Part shown: positions 20,579-28,253 of the stretch, piece after piece
Numbering within the stretch: the stretch's first letter is position 1
Layout: each line of letters begins with the position of its first letter
Origin: Deltaproteobacteria bacterium
GTDB lineage: Bacteria; Desulfobacterota; Desulfomonilia; UBA1062
Assembly (NCBI GenBank): GCA_011372875.1
Contig: DSAD01000261.1
Coordinates: 1 to 35,428, forward strand
Direction of reading: 5' to 3'
Length of the DNA: 35,428 nt
Program-made: the position numbers and the translations under genes
The notes under the pieces: generated by a model
What the model was told of the DNA's origin: nothing
The model's database searches: none
The model's input: the letters and a program-made list of their open reading frames with translations, nothing else

Positions 20579-20729
20579 TGAAGCACACTTCCCGTCAATA
20601 AATATCGATTATTATTAAGATAATGTCAAGCCTGCCCTGAGGTCTTTTCCATGTTGTGGACGTGGATCCCCTTATTTCTGCAGACAAGAGTACACTTTGC
20701 TGGCCATGATGTTTATCAGTGTGAACCTG

Positions 20730-21770
20730 TCATAACTGTGCAACGCGGTTTGCCGGCATTTCCGCCGGGTCTTCGAACCAGCGGAAATACGCCTCGGCAC
20801 AGTCGATCCCGGAGCGCAGGAGCGCATCCTTTTTCTCATCGGTCAAGTCAAAATCCGTGGTGCCTACATCGAGGGTGTCGATATATATGGTGCGCTGCCA
20901 GTCATCGCTGTGCAGATGCTGATTCTCCTGAACATTCAATATAGCGCTTATCAGGGCCTTTGCATAAGTGGTGAAATTACGGATCTGCTTGCCTTTTGGA
21001 GGTTCTTCATAGCGGAATAACGCTATCTCCTCGCGTTTGTCCAGACGCATACCAAGCGTCTGGCGGTTATAAACATATGGGCTCCGGCCCGGTTTCCTGA
21101 AAGTGAAAGCCGCATACTCACGATTGTAGTATGAGGTCTGGCATGCGGCATATGCCTCGTTTTCCATATCGATATACTTTTCCCGGTCAAAGAGCTTGAC
21201 CGGATAGTTCAGTTCCACCCCTCCGTCTACATACACATCTTCACGCGGGCCGTGACGTACTGCAGAGAAAAACAACGGGATGGACATGCTGATCCTCACG
21301 GCTGTTGCAAGAGGCATGTGTGCATGGCGTTCCCTTGAAAAGACCTCGACATATCCTGTTGAGAGGTTCGTGCCCACCACATACAGGTCGGGAAGATTCC
21401 GTGAGGCCAGGTCAGAAAAGGTGGCCTCGGCGCTGCCCAGTCTGTCCTTGATGAGATTGCCTATCCAGGTAGAAAAGAAGTCGCCCTTGTGCCACCCGAA
21501 ATCCTTTGCCAGACGCCTGATATCACGGATCATCCCAAAGGAATCATCCATGAATTTCTTGAAGTCGGTTGAGCGCAGGATGGCATTCTGTTCGGCAAGG
21601 CTGTACCCCAGGGCGTATACCAGCGCATTTATGGCACCTGCGCTGGTTCCTCCCACCCTGAGTATGCCGCCGAGTGAGCCGCGGAGTTCAAGGATGCTCA
21701 TGGCGCCGACATAGGCAATGCCTTTGACTCCTCCTCCTTCAAAGACAAGATTGCGAAATTGAACAGTCAT
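20730..21770 (-). CDS. Patatin-like phospholipase
   Basis: FEGGGVKGIAYVGAM oxyanion loop, GTSAG nucleophile elbow, VYVDGG (Asp of the dyad). Confidence 0.94.
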   Translation of the reverse strand: MTVQFRNLVFEGGGVKGIAYVGAMSILELRGSLGGILRVGGTSAGAINALVYALGYSLAEQNAILRSTDFKKFMDDSFGMIRDIRRLAKDFGWHKGDFFSTWIGNLIKDRLGSAEATFSDLASRNLPDLYVVGTNLSTGYVEVFSRERHAHMPLATAVRISMSIPLFFSAVRHGPREDVYVDGGVELNYPVKLFDREKYIDMENEAYAACQTSYYNREYAAFTFRKPGRSPYVYNRQTLGMRLDKREEIALFRYEEPPKGKQIRNFTTYAKALISAILNVQENQHLHSDDWQRTIYIDTLDVGTTDFDLTDEKKDALLRSGIDCAEAYFRWFEDPAEMPANRVAQL

Positions 21771-22006
21771 AAATCAACCTCCTTCAGGTCGTGATTGACG
21801 TCAGGCAGGCCAGAGAGAGGCTCTTTTGTCATGCCTTTGGAATGCCGAGCTTTCTGAAATAGGGGATCTTCTGCTTGAGCCCGGCAAAATCTCATCCATG
21901 AAAGGCTCTCGGGTTTGGATATATCCGTATCGTAGTCGTTTTCAGCATCTCCATTGCAGAAACGGTCCGTCATGACAAAATAGATTACGTCATCCTGGTT
22001 AAGCAT
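21767..22006 (-). CDS. 79-aa ORF resembling an internally deleted GH13 alpha-amylase N-terminus; possible remnant or coupling ORF
   Basis: DDVIYFVMTDRFCNGDAENDYD resembles the GH13 N-terminal DxxIYxIxxDRFxxGDxxND motif; SGLPDVNHDLKEV resembles the LPDLNxDNPEV motif that normally lies well downstream. Good SD (AAGGGGG) upstream; the stop overlaps the patatin start (ATGA). Confidence 0.5.
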   Translation of the reverse strand: MLNQDDVIYFVMTDRFCNGDAENDYDTDISKPESLSWMRFCRAQAEDPLFQKARHSKGMTKEPLSGLPDVNHDLKEVDL

Positions 22007-22067
22007 GGTTTACCCCCTTGTAATATTCCTCGATAAAATGGCAGACACAACAGGCTTTGCCGGACAT
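21999..22067 (-). CDS. Candidate 22-aa small ORF (leader or coupled peptide)
   Basis: AAGGAGG SD followed by ATG at 22067: MSGKACCVCHFIEEYYKGVNHA*. The stop overlaps the start of the 79-aa ORF. Absent from the ORF track because of its size. Confidence 0.4.
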   Translation of the reverse strand: MSGKACCVCHFIEEYYKGVNHA

Positions 22068-22187
22068 TGGATGTACCTCCTTAGAAAAACAATTCATATC
22101 AAATATCTAAAGTAGATGTTCCATGCGCATTACTCATTGAGACAATCTTACTATTCAAATAACCCGGGATTTACTATTGTCAAGGGA

Positions 22188-22224
22188 GATAAAGAAGCAC
22201 CTTGCGGCGAGGTGCTTCTTTATC
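22188..22224. terminator. Perfect 15-bp inverted repeat, candidate terminator 3' of the metallophosphoesterase
   Basis: GATAAAGAAGCACCT (22188-22202), loop TGCGGCG, AGGTGCTTCTTTATC (22210-22224). Confidence 0.65.
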
Positions 22225-22289
22225 GTGGATGAGAACACCAAGGCCGTGCAGTTGATCGAGACCGTGTAAAAAAAACGACGCGGTTGAGC

Positions 22290-23246
22290 TTATTTCGTCA
22301 GCACGCTCTTCATAATAAAAGCCTTGGCAATACGAGCAGATCTCTCAAAGGTGCGCATCATCCCGCTTTGTTCTGGTGATCCTTTTCCGAAGACCCGGTG
22401 GAAGAGTGTGGAATGAGGATCAGAGGTTTCAAAACATACTGCATGCAGCTCTCCGGCGTTAAAGCCGGGGTTGATCGACAGGGTTTTACCAAGGTTTTCA
22501 CGATATCTGCCAGACATGTAGGGTGATTCGTGAATATGACCGTGCAGACTGACCTTCGGCTTATGACGTTCTATATAATGCCTGATGGAACGTGAACCGA
22601 TGGGTTTGCCGTCGTGCAGCGTATCGAGGCCGGTATCAAAGGGCGGGCAATGGAAGATGCATATGGCTTCGTCATTGTCTTCAAGCTCAAGCTCGGCAAG
22701 CTCTTCTTCGATGCTCAAGTTTTCATAGGCATATGCATCATCACTGCTCACGCAGATGCCGTCGGGCGTACTTATCAGGGGGTATCTGCTGGCAGTGTGA
22801 AGGCTTTCAGGCAAGTCCCTGCGCACATAATCCTTTACCCAGAACGGCGAGTCGGTCACGCAGCCGTAGCCCATAAAGGTGATGCCGTTTATCCGCTCTA
22901 CGGCATTATGCATGCAGACAGCCTGTGGCAGGCATTGCCTGAAGTGATCCATTGATATCCTCCAGTCATGGTTGCCCGGCACATACAGTATCCGGATATG
23001 GCTGTGTTCCTTCATGAACTCGGCAAGTACGGGGACCAGGAAGGTGTCAATGAACTCCAGTTGAACGTGAAGGCTTTCGTTGAAGTCGGCATTGCCCGAA
23101 AGCAGCTTAAAGGGAGCGAAAAGCCTTGTGGGGAAAAGATCGCCACCAATTATGATGCATTCGCAGTCCTGCTGCAGGGCATAATTCATCATTGTATCAT
23201 ATAGATCTTTCCTGCCATGCAGGTCACAGGTAAACAGTATTCTCAT
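22290..23246 (-). CDS. Calcineurin-like metallophosphoesterase
   Basis: MRILFTCDLHGRKDL, IIGGDLFP, RILYVPGNHDWR, KVSLHGHIHES: the full metallophosphoesterase motif series (DxH, GGDxx, GNHD, GHxH). Confidence 0.92.
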   Translation of the reverse strand: MRILFTCDLHGRKDLYDTMMNYALQQDCECIIIGGDLFPTRLFAPFKLLSGNADFNESLHVQLEFIDTFLVPVLAEFMKEHSHIRILYVPGNHDWRISMDHFRQCLPQAVCMHNAVERINGITFMGYGCVTDSPFWVKDYVRRDLPESLHTASRYPLISTPDGICVSSDDAYAYENLSIEEELAELELEDNDEAICIFHCPPFDTGLDTLHDGKPIGSRSIRHYIERHKPKVSLHGHIHESPYMSGRYRENLGKTLSINPGFNAGELHAVCFETSDPHSTLFHRVFGKGSPEQSGMMRTFERSARIAKAFIMKSVLTK

Positions 23247-23316
23247 TGACTCGGCTTCTCAGATCCCCTTTTTAAAGTATTGTCGTAAGAGACAGTCTGT
23301 ATTATATAGGATACCT

Positions 23317-24048
23317 ATGATAAAAGAAATAATCATGTCTGCCTGGACCATCCTTACCACTACGGTCTACACCATACTTATAGGTATCCCTATCATTGTC
23401 ACGGCATTTTTCAGCAAGACCGGCATCATCCCCTACAGGCTCGGTATTGCCTGGGCATGGCTTATTATGAAGACAAACCGGGTAAGAATTCAGATAGAGG
23501 GGTTTGAAAAGATTATAAGAAACCGGTCGTATGTGTTTATTGCAAATCATTCGAGCAACCTGGACCCGCCGGCGATTGCCCTTGCACTGCAGAATCAGCT
23601 CAGGTTCGTGGGCAAGAAATCCCTGGCAAGAATCCCGGTGTTCGGATGGGCCATCAAACTTGCAAGGATGATCCTCATCGACCGCAGCGACGGATCTAAC
23701 GCACGCAATACCATAAACAAGGCCATATGCGAACTGAAAGACGGTATCAGTGCATGCTTCTTTGCCGAAGGCACCAGAAGCCTCGACGGCAGACTTCAGA
23801 AATTCAAAAAGGGCGGGGTAATGCTTGCACTCAAGGCAAGGCTGCCTATTGTCCCTGTCACGGTTGTCGGCAGTCACAATCTTCTGCCAAAGAATGCCCT
23901 GCACATAAAGTCCGGCATGGTGAGAGTTATCGTGGGAGATCCCATCGACACCTCGGCATTTAGCGAACATGACAGGGATGAGCTGATCGATACGGTACGG
24001 TCGGTTATCATGGGGAATCTTCAGCGGCTGTCAAAGGCATGTTCCTAG
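23317..24048 (+). CDS. 1-acyl-sn-glycerol-3-phosphate acyltransferase family (PlsC-like)
   Basis: VFIANHSSNLDPPAIA (variant HX4D), FFAEGTRSLDGRLQKFKKGGVMLALKARLPIVPVTVVGS. Confidence 0.93.
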   Translation: MIKEIIMSAWTILTTTVYTILIGIPIIVTAFFSKTGIIPYRLGIAWAWLIMKTNRVRIQIEGFEKIIRNRSYVFIANHSSNLDPPAIALALQNQLRFVGKKSLARIPVFGWAIKLARMILIDRSDGSNARNTINKAICELKDGISACFFAEGTRSLDGRLQKFKKGGVMLALKARLPIVPVTVVGSHNLLPKNALHIKSGMVRVIVGDPIDTSAFSEHDRDELIDTVRSVIMGNLQRLSKACS

Positions 24049-24335
24049 AGAAGCAGGCGCGATTCAATTCATCCTGGTCGTCTGGCAGTCTCGGATGAAA
24101 GACGCTCACACAGGGTTTGCAACTCTTCCAGCACAAAATGTAATTTTCATACCTAATACAGGTGCGGATGTAATGGCAAAGCACCTATGATGGGTATCCC
24201 TGTTTGATATAAACACCTTATATACTGAACATATATTATCCTGTCAGGATCATGGGAAAATTCTTTGATGAAAACTCGTGGGATTGCCGATTTTAAGATC
24301 AGATTAGTTTTATTATATATTGGATAAGTGACGAT

Positions 24336-24797
24336 ATGAATATAACCACTATACTTGTTATCTACCATTCACAAGGAGGTACTACTAAGAAGATGGCCAT
24401 GGCAGCTGCAGATGGCGCAAGGTCGATTGAAGATGTGAGGGTTGTTTTCAAAAAAGCCCTGGATGCCGATCTGGATGACCTGCTCGGGTGTGACGGTCTC
24501 GTTATCGCCTCGCCTGAATACTTCGGCTACATGTCCGGAGCGATAAAGGATTTCTTTGACCGCACCTATGAGCAGGCACAGGGCAGGGTGTTCAGAAAGC
24601 CCTATACCATACTTATAAAAGCAGGCAACGACGGTGCAGGTGCACTGCGTAACATAGAGCGCATCTGTATCGGATACCAGTTGAAGAAGGTCTATGAGCC
24701 CATCGTGAAATCCGGTGAAATCACGGAAGAAACCCTCGATGCATGCAGGGAAATGGGTCAGACCATTGCAGCAGGATGCAGCGCCGGAATATATTAA
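24336..24797 (+). CDS. Flavodoxin-like / NAD(P)H-dependent oxidoreductase family protein
   Basis: ILVIYHSQGGTTKKMAMAAADGA (phosphate loop), CDGLVIASPEYFGYMSGAIKDFFDRTYE, FRKPYTILIKAGNDGAGALRNIERI. Confidence 0.87.
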   Translation: MNITTILVIYHSQGGTTKKMAMAAADGARSIEDVRVVFKKALDADLDDLLGCDGLVIASPEYFGYMSGAIKDFFDRTYEQAQGRVFRKPYTILIKAGNDGAGALRNIERICIGYQLKKVYEPIVKSGEITEETLDACREMGQTIAAGCSAGIY

Positions 24798-24821
24798 ATT
24801 GTTTTGGGAGGGCTATAGCCC

Positions 24822-26705
24822 ATGGAAAAAGGTGTTTGCTTAGAAGCCAGCAGTGTATGGCATGAGTACTATTCCAGCAAGAAAACACCGGCTCGGCATA
24901 TTCAGGAGTGCATCAAGCCCGGATCCAGTGTATTTGTTGAATCCGGATGCGGAGAGCCCCAGCATCTTGTAAAAGATCTCATTTTCGAAAACGGAAATCT
25001 CAATGATGTTCAGGTCTATACCTCGGTACCGCTTCGCTCCTATTCAGATTATGGAGGTCAGTACGGATCACGTTTCAGAATAAAGTCTTTCTTTATCTCT
25101 CCGGGCATGGCAAACGCATTCTCGGACGGAAACGCCGATCATATGCCGCTTTCAACATGCGGAATGACCAAGCTTTTCGCAGAAGACTACATCAAGATCA
25201 ATACGGTTCTTATTCAGGTAAGCCCGCCGGACAAAGACGGTTATATGAGCCTTGGCATCATGGTGGATATCACCAAGACCATAATGGGAAAGGCCGATAC
25301 AATAATTGCCCAGGTAAACAGCCTGATGCCCAGGACCTGCGGCAACAGTCTTGTTCATGTCGATGAGGTGGATCACATAGTGGAATATGATGAGCCCCTG
25401 ATATGCTACAGCCCGGAAGAACCCGATGACGAGATACAGAAGGTAGGGTACAATGTGGCCAGACTTATCGAAGACGGTTCCACCATCCAGGTCGGATTCG
25501 GCAGGATTCCGGAAGCATCCCTCATGTTTCTTCAGGGAAAGAAAGACATAGCCGTCTACTCCGAGATCATCACTGATTCGGTTGTAGACCTGGCGGACTC
25601 CGGTGTTGTGAGAAAGACTGACGGAAACCCTTGCAAACCAGCGATAATCGCCAGTGCATGTATCGGGACAGAAAAGGTTTTTGATTTTGCCGATTCCAAT
25701 CCCATGGTGGAAATGCATGATCTTTCCTGTCTGAGCGATCCGAAACAGATCCTTTCCTTCGAGAAGTTCATCGCCATAAACGGTGCAATGGAGATCGATC
25801 TCAGCGGGCAGTCATGCGTGGGAATGGGTGAATATATGGGGTATTTCGGGGCCCTGGGCCATGCCATGTTCAACAGAACCGCCCTGTACGCTCCAGGGGG
25901 AAAGGGTATCATTGCGCTTCGCTCCACATCAAGGGACGGTACTTGTTCCAGAATAGTTCCAGAGTTCACTGACAGCAAGATAGGCATCATTACCACCCAG
26001 TCTGACATCCATTATGTGGTAACAGAATTCGGGCATGTCGATCTGTTTGGAAAATCCATCCGCGAGAGGGCGCTGGCACTTATAACCATTGCGCATCCGA
26101 GATTCAGGGCATGGCTCCTGGATGAGGCAAAGAAACTGAACTATGTGTACAAGGATCAGGAGCTTCCTCCGGAATTTTCACAGTATCCTTACCACTATGA
26201 GGAAATACAGAGTTTCGGTGATAAACAATTTTCCATACACCCTGTGAAGATAACAGATGAAAGGGCGGTGCAGAACCTGTTTTATTCATTGAGCAGGAAC
26301 GACAAGTTTCAGCGCTTCCTCATGCATGTAAACGCGCTTCACCATAAACAGGCCCAGGATCTGGTAAAGGTTGATTACATGGATTCCATGGCCCTGATCG
26401 TTGCAGAGAGATACGGCAAGCAGGAAAACATCTCTGCCGTGGCCCATATTGCGAAGGAAGCATGCACCGGGCCGAGAAAGATCTGCGAGTTTGCCGTCAT
26501 GGTGGATCCTGCGTGGCAGAACAGGGGTATCGGCACATACCTTCTCAGAACCATGATGAAAATCGGAAAAGACATGGGATTCAACTGTATGCGTGCCTAT
26601 ATATGGGAAGACAACGCCCCGATGCTCAAGGCATTCGAAAAGACCGGCCGCGGCATGACACAGGTGCTTGAATTCCATGTGTACAAACTGTCCATGGATA
26701 TCTGA
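24822..26705 (+). CDS. Acetyl-CoA hydrolase/4-hydroxybutyrate CoA-transferase family protein fused to a C-terminal GNAT acetyltransferase domain
   Basis: CoA-transferase: IQVGFGRIP, VYSEIITDSVVDLADSGV (candidate catalytic Glu), GGKGIIALRST..RIVPEF, YVVTEFGHVDLFGKSIRERALALITIAHPRFR. GNAT: EFAVMVDPAWQNRGIGTYLLRTMMKIGKDMGF..WEDNAPMLKAFEKTG. Confidence 0.92.
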   Translation: MEKGVCLEASSVWHEYYSSKKTPARHIQECIKPGSSVFVESGCGEPQHLVKDLIFENGNLNDVQVYTSVPLRSYSDYGGQYGSRFRIKSFFISPGMANAFSDGNADHMPLSTCGMTKLFAEDYIKINTVLIQVSPPDKDGYMSLGIMVDITKTIMGKADTIIAQVNSLMPRTCGNSLVHVDEVDHIVEYDEPLICYSPEEPDDEIQKVGYNVARLIEDGSTIQVGFGRIPEASLMFLQGKKDIAVYSEIITDSVVDLADSGVVRKTDGNPCKPAIIASACIGTEKVFDFADSNPMVEMHDLSCLSDPKQILSFEKFIAINGAMEIDLSGQSCVGMGEYMGYFGALGHAMFNRTALYAPGGKGIIALRSTSRDGTCSRIVPEFTDSKIGIITTQSDIHYVVTEFGHVDLFGKSIRERALALITIAHPRFRAWLLDEAKKLNYVYKDQELPPEFSQYPYHYEEIQSFGDKQFSIHPVKITDERAVQNLFYSLSRNDKFQRFLMHVNALHHKQAQDLVKVDYMDSMALIVAERYGKQENISAVAHIAKEACTGPRKICEFAVMVDPAWQNRGIGTYLLRTMMKIGKDMGFNCMRAYIWEDNAPMLKAFEKTGRGMTQVLEFHVYKLSMDI

Positions 26706-26743
26706 GAAAAGGCATCTCCTTTCAGCGGAGAGGATAATTTGTG

Positions 26744-26767
26744 CCCGCTGCAAGCAGCGGGGTATCA
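26744..26767. repeat. Intergenic hairpin CCCGCTG-CAAG-CAGCGGG followed by GTATCAT; related to 4225-4252
   Basis: Perfect 7-bp stem with 4-nt loop. The 3' flank GGTATCAT is identical to that of the 4225 hairpin. A smaller TCTCC/GGAGA hairpin lies just upstream (26715-26731). Confidence 0.6.
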
Positions 26768-26978
26768 TCTGAATGAAATATCCCATGCGTGACATGAAGT
26801 TGCTCCTGTTTGAGAATATGTTGTCTCATCGGCTCTTGAGGTATCTACTGTCGTCGAATCTGATGTGATAACGTTATTTTTCAGTTCTTCAACCTTTCAT
26901 CGATCCCCAACTCAACGCCTACGATACTTTGTCCGGCAAGCTGGGTCTTGACCCATATCCTGTTAGGTACTAAAGATC

Positions 26979-28253
26979 ATGTCCATGTTGAGACGGTTTG
27001 TAAGAACGCTGAAAGAGTGCTGTTCGCTTCAAGATGGAGATACTGTCCTTGTGTGCTGTTCCGGGGGGATCGATTCCATGGTTCTCCTGCATCTCATGAA
27101 CAAGGCATCTTCATTGCTTGGTCTCGGCCTCGGTGTCATTCATGTGGACCACGGCATAAGGGGCACGGCATCGAAAAAAGATGCAATCTTTGTTGCCGGG
27201 GTATGCAGGGACATGCAGATACCTTTCTATGGCTACGAACTTCATATGGAGCATACGCAGGAAAACCTGGAGGAGCATGCACGGATTTTGCGCTACGATG
27301 CAGTCATGAAATGCAAGAACGGGCATGGATTTGATTATGCCGCAACCGGACATACCATGGATGACCAGGCCGAAACCCTGATATACAGAATCATCCGCGG
27401 CAGCGGCATACGAGGACTTGCAGGCATGCGTCATATAAACACACACGGGCTGATCCGCCCCATGCTCGGTCTTGAACGTGATGAGATAACCCGGTATGCC
27501 GCTGCCAATGATATCGGGTTTGTCAATGACAGCACAAACAACGATACGACACTGGCAAGGAATTTTATTCGTCATAAGATACTTCCCCTTATGAAGAGGA
27601 TAAATCCAGAAACCATCGGAGCGCTTTCACGACTGTCCGATATCGCACGAGGAGAAGGAGAAGTTCTTGAAGCCATGGCCTCTTCACTGAGAGAACAGTC
27701 AATCCTGCTTGACTGGAATCTTATCCGTGCCTACCGTGCAGGTGACCTGATCAGTGCCCATGAGGCAGTTGCAAAACGCACAATCATCTCAATCCTAACG
27801 GAAATGCTTGGTGAACCCAGAGGCATAGATGCAATCCAGGTGCAGGGCGTCTTTGATGTTCTTATGGCCAGGAAACGGGCCCATACAGTCAAGAGGCGGG
27901 TCAGGGCCGTTCTCGACGGAAAGGCAATGGTCTTCATGGATGCCGGCAAGGAAACCCGTTTCGATATGCAGATACAAGGTCCCGGCATCTTCAGGATCCA
28001 AGGCCTGGATCAGGCGGTTAAGATCGATTTTACGCAAACCGACCGAGTGACTTTGCGGTTACGTTCACTAAACAATGGCGACCGCGTCGAAGGAAAGAAG
28101 GCGGTTAAGATCCTGTCGGACAAAGGCGTCATGAATTCCCAGCGAAGGTTCTGGCCCATACTGCTCAGTGGCGATGAAATAATCTCCATACCCGGTATTA
28201 TCGATACTGACCGGCTGATAGCCGTACATACGGAATTCCCCTATCATGAATAG
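26979..28253 (+). CDS. tilS: tRNA(Ile)-lysidine synthetase
   Basis: PP-loop CCSGGIDSMVLLHL, VIHVDHGIRG, ATGHTMDDQAETLIYRIIRGSGIRGLAGM, FVNDSTNNDTTLARNFIRHKILP. Confidence 0.95.
   Translation: MSMLRRFVRTLKECCSLQDGDTVLVCCSGGIDSMVLLHLMNKASSLLGLGLGVIHVDHGIRGTASKKDAIFVAGVCRDMQIPFYGYELHMEHTQENLEEHARILRYDAVMKCKNGHGFDYAATGHTMDDQAETLIYRIIRGSGIRGLAGMRHINTHGLIRPMLGLERDEITRYAAANDIGFVNDSTNNDTTLARNFIRHKILPLMKRINPETIGALSRLSDIARGEGEVLEAMASSLREQSILLDWNLIRAYRAGDLISAHEAVAKRTIISILTEMLGEPRGIDAIQVQGVFDVLMARKRAHTVKRRVRAVLDGKAMVFMDAGKETRFDMQIQGPGIFRIQGLDQAVKIDFTQTDRVTLRLRSLNNGDRVEGKKAVKILSDKGVMNSQRRFWPILLSGDEIISIPGIIDTDRLIAVHTEFPYHE

Noticed and set aside
23302-23970. 222-aa minus-strand ORF opposite plsC
   Set aside because: Mirror frame of a conserved acyltransferase; the plus strand has the canonical motifs.
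24060-24150. Short minus-strand frame KLHFVLEELQTLCERLSSETARRPG*
   Set aside because: Only about 25 codons, no start codon or family recognition; too weak to report as a remnant.
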